Source: Anaerolineae bacterium (lineage in GTDB: Bacteria > Chloroflexota > Anaerolineae > 4572-78 > J111). Taken from it: a DNA stretch of 13,028 bases. The notes under the pieces are model-generated. The model was not told the DNA's origin. It saw nothing but the letters and a program-made list of their open reading frames with translations, and ran no database searches. Where the stretch lies: positions 1-13,028 of the forward strand of contig JAGRBY010000154.1 of assembly GCA_020433835.1 (NCBI GenBank), given 5' to 3'. Each line of letters starts with the position of its first letter. Position 1 is the first letter of the stretch. Positions 6,804 to 13,028 of the stretch are shown here, piece after piece. The position numbers were made by a program, and so were the translations under genes.

Positions 6804-7652
6804 TTGTTTAGATCTATCAAGTATGGGACAACTTTGATCGCGGTGTTAACGTTACTTATCACCATCGCATCATCTGCTTTTGCTGCACCAGCCTACCAGG
6901 GGGATCAGGATATTGTCGATACCCTCACGGCAGATGGTCGCTTCACAACGTTGGTTAAAGCTTTGGAAACTGCCGATCTGGTTGATGTGCTCAAAGGCGA
7001 AGGCCCCTTTACCGTCTTTGCCCCCACAGATGCCGCTTTTGATGCGCTGCCGGAAGGTACGCTCGATACCCTTATGGCCGATGTGCCGGCGTTGACAGAT
7101 GTACTATTGTATCATGTTATACCCAACCAAGTGATGGCAGTTGATGTAGCTACATTAGATAGCGCACCTACTGTGTTAGGTGCATCAGTGCCGGTCTCTT
7201 CCAGCAATGGCAATGTAATGATCGACGGAGCTAACGTCATCGTGACCGATATGGAAGCGTCAAACGGAGTCATCCACGTTATTGATGCTGTGCTCATTCC
7301 CGAAGGGGTTGCCGCTTCATTGGAAAGCGGTACAATGACCAAAGATGAAGCCATGGTCGAAGAGGACACCCCAGTCGATGAGGCCGCGATGGCTGAAGAG
7401 CAAACAGTAGCCGCAGAAGAAACGACAATGACCGATAGCGATACAGTGGTCGAAGAGGAACCCATGGCCGCAGAAGAAGCAACAATGGCCGACAGCAGTG
7501 CGGCCACGGAAGGTGAGTCGCCGGCCGGTTTGCCTTCGACCGGGGGGCATTACATGTTGCTCTCGTTTATTATTGTTGGATTTGTTTTGGTCGGGATGAT
7601 CTTAGCGTTGGGTGGCCTGGCCTTGCGCGTGGGTATTGGTTTGATTAAATAA
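6804..7652 (+). CDS. Secreted fasciclin (FAS1) domain protein with LPSTG-type C-terminal anchor
   Basis: FAS1 proteins act outside the cell in adhesion or matrix binding. The 282-residue product has a signal peptide (about 1-27, ending SSAFA before AP). One FAS1 domain spans about 35-168, with the H1-type motif GPFTVFAPTDAAF (67-79), the YH box YHVIPNQV (103-110) and the closing NGVIHVIDAVLIP (154-166). An Ala/Glu/Thr-rich acidic linker (about 176-240) contains near repeats of AEEATMADS type. The tail has LPSTG (243-247), a hydrophobic helix (about 250-273) and a short basic end (R275, K282). That is the layout of a sortase substrate, though a plain membrane anchor is possible. The start is TTG 6804 because AGGAGG (6791-6796) lies 7 bases ahead and the signal peptide begins there; an in-frame GTG at 6654 lacks a ribosome binding site. 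It is monocistronic, between its promoter and terminator. Confidence 0.88.
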   Translation: MFRSIKYGTTLIAVLTLLITIASSAFAAPAYQGDQDIVDTLTADGRFTTLVKALETADLVDVLKGEGPFTVFAPTDAAFDALPEGTLDTLMADVPALTDVLLYHVIPNQVMAVDVATLDSAPTVLGASVPVSSSNGNVMIDGANVIVTDMEASNGVIHVIDAVLIPEGVAASLESGTMTKDEAMVEEDTPVDEAAMAEEQTVAAEETTMTDSDTVVEEEPMAAEEATMADSSAATEGESPAGLPSTGGHYMLLSFIIVGFVLVGMILALGGLALRVGIGLIK

Positions 7653-7678
7653 ATAACGGTGATGTGCTGCCACCATAA

Positions 7679-7709
7679 AGAGGCTGTCACATGATAGCCT
7701 CTTTTTTTT
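7679..7709 (+). terminator. Terminator after the fasciclin gene
   Basis: AGAGGCTGTC (7679-7688) pairs with GATAGCCTCT (7693-7702) over ten positions with one G-T pair and a 4-base loop, followed by eight T (7702-7709). It lies 26 bases after the stop codon. Confidence 0.88.
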
Positions 7710-7726
7710 GTCTCCTGTCCATTTAT

Positions 7727-7770
7727 TTGACAACCCCCTTCAAAAAAGGACAATTTTTTAGGATTGTTCT
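7727..7770 (+). promoter_or_regulatory. Possible promoter and inverted repeat upstream of the cupredoxin gene
   Basis: A perfect TTGACA (7727-7732) is followed after 16 bases by GACAAT (7749-7754, 4 of 6). Overlapping the -10, AGGACAAT (7747-7754) and ATTGTTCT (7763-7770) form an 8-position inverted repeat with one G-T pair. The start near 7761 would leave about 130 bases of leader before ATG 7893. The rest of the gap 7710-7892 shows nothing I can name. Confidence 0.35.
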
Positions 7771-7892
7771 TATTACCCGTGAGATCTCTTGACGATTGGG
7801 GTTGCTTATCTCTTTTGTCCTTAATCTGACTAACCTCACCGGCGATCTCTGTCATCTGCTTGAATAAGAAAAGGATTTGATTAAGCATTACC

Positions 7893-8273
7893 ATGAAAAC
7901 GTTGTCGATTGCCGGTGGAGCTATACTGCTGCTTATAACCCTAAGTTGGGTGGCTTTTGGGCAGTTTGAAACGATGCGTACCATAACATACGTTATCCCC
8001 CAAGGCACAAAACAAAGCCTCGAAACCGGCCGGCCCGGCACGCAGTTCCCCGATACCATTACCATGACCGTTGGTCTCAAAGATACCATCGTCATTGAAA
8101 ATCAGGATGATGTCATCCACGCCTTTGGCCCATTTGTGGTCGCTCCTCACTCCAAGCTCCGCAAGCGATTTGATACCCCCATCGTGTACGAAGGCGCTTG
8201 CACTTTTCACCAAGATGCACACATGCGAGTTGTCGTCAACCCGGCTCCCTGGGATTTTTCGGTAGACGAATGA
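7893..8273 (+). CDS. Small membrane-anchored cupredoxin (plastocyanin-like copper site)
   Basis: A 126-residue protein with an N-terminal hydrophobic segment (about 5-23) that serves as an uncleaved anchor or signal, then a compact domain facing outward. The ligand pattern of a type 1 copper site is visible: His76 in DDVIHAFGPF, then Cys103, His106 and Met111 in GACTFHQDAHM, spaced C-x2-H-x4-M exactly as in plastocyanin. This suggests a one-electron carrier or a copper-binding protein outside the membrane; its redox partner is not in the window. ATG 7893 is forced by an in-frame stop at 7878; the Shine-Dalgarno sequence (AAAAGGA, about 7869-7875) is rather far away, so translation may be weak. 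No terminator follows in 8274-8399. Copper binding is inferred from the motif. It could also be a cupredoxin-like sensor or metal chaperone. Confidence 0.72.
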   Translation: MKTLSIAGGAILLLITLSWVAFGQFETMRTITYVIPQGTKQSLETGRPGTQFPDTITMTVGLKDTIVIENQDDVIHAFGPFVVAPHSKLRKRFDTPIVYEGACTFHQDAHMRVVVNPAPWDFSVDE

Positions 8274-8399
8274 TAATCCTGTAAATAACTTTCCCCCTTG
8301 CCGCACGCATCGAACTATAGAACGTGAAAGGCATTCTTTTTGATGGATCGCCTTGATTGAAAATGGCGTCTTTTGCCAATGGAGTGGCATGTTATGCTG

Positions 8400-8428
8400 A
8401 TGACCTAAGGGAGTTCCTTTGCTATACT
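8400..8428 (+). promoter_or_regulatory. Candidate promoter of the SDR gene
   Basis: ATGACC (8400-8405, 4 of 6) and TATACT (8423-8428, 5 of 6) are separated by 17 bases. The start is predicted near 8435, inside the palindrome listed next. The remaining intergenic sequence 8274-8399 shows no gene or terminator. Confidence 0.45.
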
Positions 8429-8433
8429 GAACG

Positions 8434-8455
8434 TATTAATCCATCGGGATTAATA
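8434..8455 (+). promoter_or_regulatory. Palindromic operator candidate at the SDR transcription start
   Basis: TATTAATCC (8434-8442) and GGATTAATA (8447-8455) are perfect inverted repeats around ATCG. The site begins 6 bases after the -10 element, where a bound dimeric repressor would block initiation. The regulator is unknown; no TetR, MarR or similar gene is adjacent. Confidence 0.5.
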
Positions 8456-8488
8456 AATCTATTGATTTGATACGGAAGGAACATCTCT

Positions 8489-9388
8489 ATGTCTCGTGTT
8501 TGGTTTATCACCGGCAGCTCGCGCGGTTTAGGGCGGGCTATTGCAGAAATAGTTTTAGCTCAAGGCGACAAACTGGTTGCCACCGCCCGCCGACCGGAAC
8601 AGTTAAATGCATTAAAAGAACAGTATGGCGATCAAATTCGTACGGTAGCTTTGGATGTACGGCACGCCGATCAAGCTCAAGCGGCAATCCAGACCGCGGT
8701 CGATGTCTTTGGCCAGCTAGATGTGGTGGTTAACAACGCCGGCTATGGCAATATCGCCGCCATCGAAGAAGCAAGCGCGGAAGAGTTTCGCGATCAGATT
8801 GACACCAACTTGTGGGGCGTAATCCATGTTACTCGGGCGGCACTACCCTTTCTCCGCCGACAGAGATCCGGCCATATCATCCAGATCTCATCTGTGGGCG
8901 GTCGAATTGGTACAGCCGGCTTGAGCGCCTATCAAACCGCCAAATGGGGCGTGGAAGGATTTTCTGAGGTGCTGGCCCAAGAGGTTGCTCCCTTAGGCAT
9001 TAAGGTCACCATTGTTGAGCCGGGCGCTATGGCCACCGACTGGGCTGGTTCATCGATGCATATTACAGAACCGGGCGACGATTACCAAGCCTCGGTGGGG
9101 ATGGTGGTAAGCATGTTGCGCAGTGTGGAGTCAGTGTCTACCTACGGCAGCGATATTCATAAGGTTGCGCAAGCCATCTTAACCATCGTAGATACGCCCG
9201 AACCGCCGCTTCGATTACTGATGGGTAGCGACGCCTGGCAATTAGCGATGGCCGCCGATCAGAAGAAGCTGGCTGAGATGAAGCAGTGGCAAGATTTAAG
9301 CTATGCTACTGATGTCGATGCTGCCGATCTTTCTCTGGCCGAAGAAGTGACTAAGATCACGAATAGAAAAGAAGCACAAGCCTCTTAA
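8489..9388 (+). CDS. Short-chain dehydrogenase/reductase (SDR family oxidoreductase)
   Basis: A 299-residue classical SDR, a cytosolic NAD(P)-dependent oxidoreductase of alcohols or carbonyls; the substrate cannot be read from sequence. The Rossmann fold starts at residue 4 with the cofactor motif TGSSRGLG (8-15). The basic pair R34-R35 after ATA suggests NADP(H). DV at 56-57 and NNAG (82-85) stabilise the adenine and the central sheet. The catalytic set is Asn107, Ser135, Tyr148 and Lys152 (YQTAK), followed by EPGAMATDW (177-185). The C-terminal part (about 190-299) is longer than in minimal 250-residue SDRs and resembles the group often annotated as oxidoreductases with YxxxK plus a variable lid. 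ATG 8489 is supported by GGAAGGA (8474-8480). It is monocistronic, with a palindromic operator at its promoter, which fits inducible expression. Confidence 0.92.
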   Translation: MSRVWFITGSSRGLGRAIAEIVLAQGDKLVATARRPEQLNALKEQYGDQIRTVALDVRHADQAQAAIQTAVDVFGQLDVVVNNAGYGNIAAIEEASAEEFRDQIDTNLWGVIHVTRAALPFLRRQRSGHIIQISSVGGRIGTAGLSAYQTAKWGVEGFSEVLAQEVAPLGIKVTIVEPGAMATDWAGSSMHITEPGDDYQASVGMVVSMLRSVESVSTYGSDIHKVAQAILTIVDTPEPPLRLLMGSDAWQLAMAADQKKLAEMKQWQDLSYATDVDAADLSLAEEVTKITNRKEAQAS

Positions 9389-9485
9389 CCTTCGATTCGG
9401 CCAACGCCGACCACCTCTGGAACAAGTCGCTGCGTTTGCCGGCTGCTTGACCATCATCGGTAGTGCCATCCCTGAAAATAATGAT

Positions 9486-9524
9486 TCGGAGCGGCAAAGC
9501 TTGCTCTGTCGCTCCGACATCTTT
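9486..9524 (+). terminator. Possible weak terminator in the SDR-rpiR gap
   Basis: TCGGAGCG (9486-9493) and CGCTCCGA (9510-9517) form a perfect eight-pair stem. The 16-base loop can itself fold, GCAA (9494-9497) with TTGC (9501-9504). The T run after it is poor (CATCTTTT). It lies about 100 bases after the SDR stop. The rest of 9389-9700 has no gene I can support; short reading frames there lack start signals. Confidence 0.4.
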
Positions 9525-9701
9525 TCCTTTATAAGGAAGAGAGAGCAAAGCCGCGCTCTATACCCTTCGCAAAATTTCTTCGCAACCATTTTCATTGCTC
9601 TGCCTTAACACAAACACAACCCCCGTCTAATTCCGATAAACCATGTTGCTGCCTCCCAGTTATTAACGTTTTAAAAATTGATAGCACCATGAAAAAAAGT
9701 A

Positions 9702-9730
9702 TTGACAAAAATTTTCATATATGGTACATT
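9702..9730 (+). promoter_or_regulatory. Promoter of the rpiR-type regulator
   Basis: A perfect TTGACA (9702-9707) and TACATT (9725-9730, 4 of 6) are separated by 17 bases, within a very AT-rich stretch. The predicted start near 9737 leaves a leader of only about 32 bases with no clear Shine-Dalgarno sequence. Confidence 0.65.
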
Positions 9731-9752
9731 TATGAAAATAATTTTCATAAAT
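9728..9752 (+). promoter_or_regulatory. 25-base palindromic operator overlapping the rpiR promoter
   Basis: ATTTATGAAAAT (9728-9739) and ATTTTCATAAAT (9741-9752) are perfect 12-base inverted arms around a single A. The site covers part of the -10 element and the predicted start. A further half-site, ATTTTCATA, occurs at 9711-9719 in the promoter spacer, exactly 30 bases before the same sequence at 9741-9749. Binding by the adjacent RpiR-family protein, hence autorepression, is inferred from position and symmetry. Confidence 0.65.
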
Positions 9753-9768
9753 TAATACTTTACATTCA

Positions 9769-10641
9769 ATGGTGAAAATGGATTATCAATCGAACCAAGA
9801 TCGTGGCTCGCTCGCAGTTATATCAGATGCACTCCCAAAGTTAAAAGGCGCAGCCCAAACAGTGGCTCAGTTTATCCTTGATGCGCCACAAGAGACGATT
9901 AATCTGACCATTACAGAGCTAAGTTCACGCGTGGGTGTGAGCGAGGCCAGTATCGTCCGTTTTGCCCAGGCGTTGGGCTACTCTGGCTTTCATGCGCTCA
10001 AGATTCGTTTGGCCGAAGACATTGTCTCACCTACGTTTCTTGTCCATGAAGATCTGCAGCCAAATGATGGGCCGGCCACCGCCGTGCAGAAAGCGATGAC
10101 AGCAGGTTTGCGTTCGCTGGAGGATACCATCCGTATCCTGGAGGTGCCGGTGCTGGAAGCGGCTATCAAGGCGTTGGCTACCGCGCGACGAATTGAGCTG
10201 TTCGCCTCAGGCAACTCCATCCCCATAGCCATGGACCTCAATTTCCGTCTGACGAAAATTGGACTACAAAGCCGCTTTTCGATTGATCCCACCATGCAGG
10301 AAATGTATGCCAGCCTGGTTACTTCCGAAGACGTAGCGGTCGGTATCTCCCATACAGGAAGCTCTAAAGACACCGTCTATGCTTTGGAACTGGCCAAACA
10401 ACGTGGTGCGCATACGATCTGCATTGCCAACCACTCTGACTCGCCTATTACACGCCACAGCGACTTTTGTTTGTTTACATCCACGCGGGTCAGCCATTTT
10501 CGTGATGACCGGATGGCTTCCAATCTGGCCACGTTGGCCCTGACAGAAGCCCTTTATGTGGGCCTCTCTGTTGAGCTGTCCGATGCTTCGGTGCAGGCTG
10601 CCTCCAAAACCGGGAGGGCAACCGGCCATCGTAAGTATTAA
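9769..10641 (+). CDS. MurR/RpiR family transcriptional regulator (HTH plus SIS domain)
   Basis: A DNA-binding regulator that senses a phosphorylated sugar. The 290-residue protein has an N-terminal RpiR-type helix-turn-helix (about 15-85), with ITELSSRVGVSEASIVRFAQ (48-67) as the core and ALGYSGFHALKIRL after it. A SIS (sugar isomerase) domain follows (about 125-265), with the glycine/serine loop FASGNS (145-150) and ISHTGSSKDT (193-202), the usual phosphosugar contacts. Family members control use of sugars such as N-acetylmuramate, ribose or glucosamine; the ligand here is unknown. The start is uncertain: ATG 9769, GTG 9772 and ATG 9778 are in frame, and no strong ribosome binding site is seen, although GGTG (9771-9774) would sit before ATG 9778. 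It lies upstream of a carbohydrate-type binding lipoprotein in the same direction, so it probably regulates that uptake system and itself through the palindrome at 9728-9752. Confidence 0.9.
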   Translation: MVKMDYQSNQDRGSLAVISDALPKLKGAAQTVAQFILDAPQETINLTITELSSRVGVSEASIVRFAQALGYSGFHALKIRLAEDIVSPTFLVHEDLQPNDGPATAVQKAMTAGLRSLEDTIRILEVPVLEAAIKALATARRIELFASGNSIPIAMDLNFRLTKIGLQSRFSIDPTMQEMYASLVTSEDVAVGISHTGSSKDTVYALELAKQRGAHTICIANHSDSPITRHSDFCLFTSTRVSHFRDDRMASNLATLALTEALYVGLSVELSDASVQAASKTGRATGHRKY

Positions 10642-10647
10642 TTTTGA

Positions 10648-10682
10648 AAAGGAGGAATAAGGAGGTGAACACTGGCGGATAA
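10648..10682 (+). other. Orphan Shine-Dalgarno cluster with a five-codon mini reading frame
   Basis: Two strong Shine-Dalgarno sequences follow the rpiR stop: AAAGGAGG (10648-10655) and TAAGGAGGTGA (10658-10668). The second matches the usual 16S rRNA 3' tail over 11 bases. Neither leads a normal gene; the first could serve GTG 10665, which reads MNTGG and stops at 10680-10682. It may be a leader peptide, a ribosome standby site or a remnant. The rest of 10683-10788 shows nothing clear. Confidence 0.35.
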
Positions 10683-10803
10683 AGTAAGGTGAAGTAGGTT
10701 AGAAAAAAGGGTAGGGCCGTGTACTTTTGTGCAGGCGCAGACTCAATTTAGAAACTCTCTATCAAAAACTATTTCAAAAGCTATTACTAAGGAGAATAGA
10801 CCA

Positions 10804-13028
10804 ATGAACAAAGGAGTTATCCGTTTATTCTTGGCGCTGGTTTTATTTGCTGCTATAGCAACCGGGTGTGCCTCGCAGGCCACACCGGAGACCCCCGCCG
10901 AAAACGACGTCGACACCACAGCCGATGAGGCTGCCGAACCTACAGCCGATGAAGCTGCTGAACCCGCAGCTGATGAGGCCGCCGAACCCGCAGAAGAAGA
11001 GTCTGCTGAAACCACAGAAGAAGCCGCTGCTGAACCTGCCGGCGAACCCGTTACCCTTGAGTTTGCCCAGTGGTGGGAACCTGAACTGCCCGAAGGCGAA
11101 TTCAGAGCGTTGATGGATGAATTTGAATCACAAAACCCCGGTATTAAAGTTGAACTGCTGAGCGGCCCCTACTCCGCCACCCGCGAACAGATTGTTGCCG
11201 GAGCCGCGACCGGAACCATGGCCGATGTTGTTGGTCTGGATGGTGCCTGGGTAAGTGACTTTGTAAAACAAGGTGCATTGGCCAGTCTGTCCGATTTGAT
11301 GAGCGACGCCGGATATGACGACAGCGAACTGGCTGCCCAGATTAGACTGAACGATGCCACCTACATGATCCCCGTTGTAAACTTCGTTTATCCCGTATTT
11401 GTCAACCTAGATTTGATGGAGCAAGCCGGCGTGGCCGATGTTCCTTCCACCCGAAGCGAATTCGCCACGGCTGCCGAACTGATGACCGATCCCGACAACA
11501 ACGTGTACGGCTGGGTTCTGCCCCTATCGCTGGAACAACCCAACGGTATTCAAAATGATGTCATGGCCTGGGTTTGGGCCTCCGGCGGCAGCATGCTGGA
11601 CGGTGGTCAGCCGAACCTGGTTGGCAATGAAGACGTTAGCAGCGCGATGGAATTCATCAAAGGGCTGTACGATGCCGGCGTTATCGCCCCTGGTACCTTC
11701 AACATGCGCGAGCAAGACAAAGTAGAAGAATTCACCAATGGCCGTGTCGGTATGATGGTCGACTCACTGGCCCATATCAACTTAATTCGCGAACGAAACC
11801 CCGACCTGAACTTCGCCATCACCTCCTTACCGGCTGTTGAAGGCTACGATGGGCCGCGCGGTCTGCCTTATGCTTCGTGGGGTATCGGTGTTGCTGAAAA
11901 CAGCGAGCACAAAGCCGAAGCCTGGAAGCTGGTCGAGTTCCTGATGAGCCAAGAAACCAACTCGAAGTTGTCATCGATTGCCAATGCTTTCCCCGGCAAC
12001 GTGAACTCCACCCCCGACTTTGTTCAATCAGATGCGCTGTTTGGCGACGCCTTCGAAGTCTTCCAAAGTGGCTACCTGGCTAACGAATTCGTGGGTCTAC
12101 CGGTAGCGGAAGAGCTGATGCGCCTGTATGACGAACAGTTCCAACTCTACCTGGAAGGTGATCTAACGTTAGAAGAGTTCCTCTCCGCCTCGCAAGATGC
12201 CTGGATGGAAAACTTCGAAGCCGGTGATGCGGCTGAAACCGTTGAAGGCACCGCTGCTGAGGAACCGGCTGAAGAGGCCACTGCTGAAGAAGCAGAAATC
12301 GCTGAACCCCTGGCTGAACCCGTTACCCTTGAGTTTGCCCAGTGGTGGGAACCGGAACTGCCCGAAGGCTCCTTCAGAGCAATGATGGATGAGTTTGAAA
12401 GACGCAATCCTGGTATTACCGTCGAACTGTTGAGCGGCCCCTACTCCGCTACCCGCGAGCAAACGGTTGCCGGTGCCGCAACAGGCACTATGGCCGACGT
12501 TGTAGGCCTGGACGGCGCTTGGGTTAACGACTTTGTGAAGCAGGGCGCACTGGCCAGCCTATCCAACCAGATGAGCGACGCCGGATATGATGACAGCGAA
12601 CTCGCTGCCCAGATTAGTCTGGACGGGGCCACCTACATGATCCCCGTGGTCAACTTCGTCTATCCCGTATTTGTTAACCTCGACCTGATGGAACAAGCTG
12701 GCGTGGCCAGCCCGCCCTCCACCCGCGACGAATTTGCCGCCGCCGCCGAGCAAATGACCGACCCCGACAACAACGTCTACGGCTGGGTTCTGCCTCTGTC
12801 GCTGGAACAACCGAACGGTATTCAAAATGATGTGATGGCCTGGGTTTGGGCCTCCGGCGGCAGCATGATGGCCGATGGTCAACCGAACCTGGTCGATAAT
12901 GAAGACGTTCGCAGCGCGATGGAGTTCATCAAAGGGCTGTATGATGCCGGCCTGATCGCCCCTGGTACCTTCAACATGCGTGAGCAAGACAAAGTAGAAG
13001 AATTCACCAACGGCCGCGTCGGTATGAT
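10804..13028 (+). CDS. ABC-transporter solute-binding lipoprotein with two tandem binding domains (3' end outside window)
   Basis: An open frame of at least 741 codons without a stop. It starts at ATG 10804 with AAGGAG (10789-10794) nine bases upstream. A lipoprotein signal ends in the lipobox ATGC with Cys22, so the protein is lipid-anchored outside the membrane. Residues 23-80 are an acidic Ala/Glu/Thr linker. Domain 1 (about 81-472) is a family-1 extracellular solute-binding protein (sugar type): EPVTLEFAQWWEP start, GAATGTMADVVGLDG at about 130-144, and late segments such as LPYASWGIGVAEN. A second acidic linker (473-504) leads to domain 2, starting with the same EPVTLEFAQWWEP at 505 and about 90% identical to domain 1 over the 237 residues visible. 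Each domain would capture a ligand, probably a carbohydrate, for an ABC importer expected downstream. The upstream RpiR regulator supports sugar uptake. Two heads in one chain is unusual for this family. Confidence 0.9.
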   Translation, partial: MNKGVIRLFLALVLFAAIATGCASQATPETPAENDVDTTADEAAEPTADEAAEPAADEAAEPAEEESAETTEEAAAEPAGEPVTLEFAQWWEPELPEGEFRALMDEFESQNPGIKVELLSGPYSATREQIVAGAATGTMADVVGLDGAWVSDFVKQGALASLSDLMSDAGYDDSELAAQIRLNDATYMIPVVNFVYPVFVNLDLMEQAGVADVPSTRSEFATAAELMTDPDNNVYGWVLPLSLEQPNGIQNDVMAWVWASGGSMLDGGQPNLVGNEDVSSAMEFIKGLYDAGVIAPGTFNMREQDKVEEFTNGRVGMMVDSLAHINLIRERNPDLNFAITSLPAVEGYDGPRGLPYASWGIGVAENSEHKAEAWKLVEFLMSQETNSKLSSIANAFPGNVNSTPDFVQSDALFGDAFEVFQSGYLANEFVGLPVAEELMRLYDEQFQLYLEGDLTLEEFLSASQDAWMENFEAGDAAETVEGTAAEEPAEEATAEEAEIAEPLAEPVTLEFAQWWEPELPEGSFRAMMDEFERRNPGITVELLSGPYSATREQTVAGAATGTMADVVGLDGAWVNDFVKQGALASLSNQMSDAGYDDSELAAQISLDGATYMIPVVNFVYPVFVNLDLMEQAGVASPPSTRDEFAAAAEQMTDPDNNVYGWVLPLSLEQPNGIQNDVMAWVWASGGSMMADGQPNLVDNEDVRSAMEFIKGLYDAGLIAPGTFNMREQDKVEEFTNGRVGM
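10921..10992 (+). repeat. Three 24-base tandem repeats coding the lipoprotein linker
   Basis: Units 10921-10944, 10945-10968 and 10969-10992 each encode an ADEAAEP-type octapeptide (residues 40-63). They differ mainly at third codon positions, so the repeat is not brand new. The linker is low in bulky residues and acidic, and it spaces the binding domain away from the membrane. Confidence 0.8.
11044..12315 (+). repeat. Direct repeat copy 1: solute-binding domain unit
   Basis: This 1272-base unit encodes binding domain 1 plus the following linker. The next copy begins at 12316 in the same frame with the same opening codons. Over the 713 bases that can be compared, the two copies align without any gap. 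Confidence 0.92.
12316..13028 (+). repeat. Direct repeat copy 2 (cut by the window end)
   Basis: Its base 1 corresponds to 11044 and its last base to 11756. By my reading 23 of 237 encoded residues differ, and many further differences are silent. The copies therefore arose by duplication and have diverged for some time; they are not an assembly echo of one sequence. Confidence 0.92.

Noticed and set aside
7112..7507. 131-residue - strand reading frame opposite the fasciclin linker
   Set aside because: A Ser/Ala/Val-rich mirror of the repetitive acidic coding sequence on the + strand, with no start signals or recognisable domain.
7550..8095. 181-residue - strand reading frame spanning the fasciclin-cupredoxin gap
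   Set aside because: It runs through a terminator, a promoter and the start of the cupredoxin gene, and its peptide has no domain-like character.
9296..9595. 99-residue - strand reading frame after the SDR gene
   Set aside because: It overlaps the SDR 3' end and the hairpin at 9486-9517, and shows no start signal or family resemblance.
10921..10992. Repeats considered as a CRISPR or mobile-element array
   Set aside because: The units are contiguous, in frame and code a linker octapeptide; there are no spacers.
11169..11360. 63-residue - strand reading frame that recurs at 12441-12632 with nearly the same sequence
   Set aside because: Its apparent conservation is only the consequence of the tandem duplication on the coding strand; it has no ribosome binding site.

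Overview
The window looks like a chromosome segment from a Gram-positive-type (monoderm) bacterium, most probably a member of the Chloroflexota (Anaerolineae-like). This is inference. It rests on the type of solute-binding lipoprotein with long Ala/Glu/Thr linkers, the fasciclin protein ending in an LPSTG-plus-membrane tail, the nucleotidyltransferase fused to a degenerate phosphomannomutase (a form I associate with Chloroflexota and Cyanobacteria), and the acidic N-terminal extension of NusG. No 16S or other marker is present to confirm it.

Bases 1-3901 are a classic translation/transcription cluster on the + strand: the end of tuf (EF-Tu), a terminator, secE, nusG, rplK (L11), rplA (L1), rplJ (L10) and rplL (L7/L12), closed by a strong terminator. 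Feedback elements are visible: a possible L1-binding hairpin between rplK and rplA, and a well-formed L10 leader followed by a perfect terminator-type hairpin ahead of rplJ. The L1 gene is cut short by an apparent one-base insertion at a G run; the missing conserved C-terminus is intact in the +1 frame. rpoB/rpoC, which often follow rplL, are absent here.

Bases 3900-6404 (- strand) encode an 834-residue sugar-phosphate nucleotidyltransferase / left-handed beta-helix / phosphomannomutase-like fusion. Its stop codon overlaps the T run of the rplL terminator. Its PMM half has lost the recognisable catalytic motifs.

Bases 6405-9388 hold accessory single genes, each with its own promoter signals. 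They are a secreted fasciclin (FAS1) protein with an LPSTG sorting-like tail, a membrane-anchored small cupredoxin with plastocyanin-type copper ligands, and a short-chain dehydrogenase. A 22-base palindrome lies at the predicted transcription start of the dehydrogenase.

Bases 9389-13028 look like the start of a sugar-uptake locus. An RpiR/MurR-family regulator (HTH plus SIS sugar-phosphate domain) has a near-consensus promoter overlapped by a 25-base perfect palindrome, so it probably autoregulates. It is followed by an unusual lipoprotein, still open at the window edge, that carries two consecutive, about 90% identical extracellular solute-binding domains with a 1272-base period. This double-headed binding protein is the most unusual item in the window.
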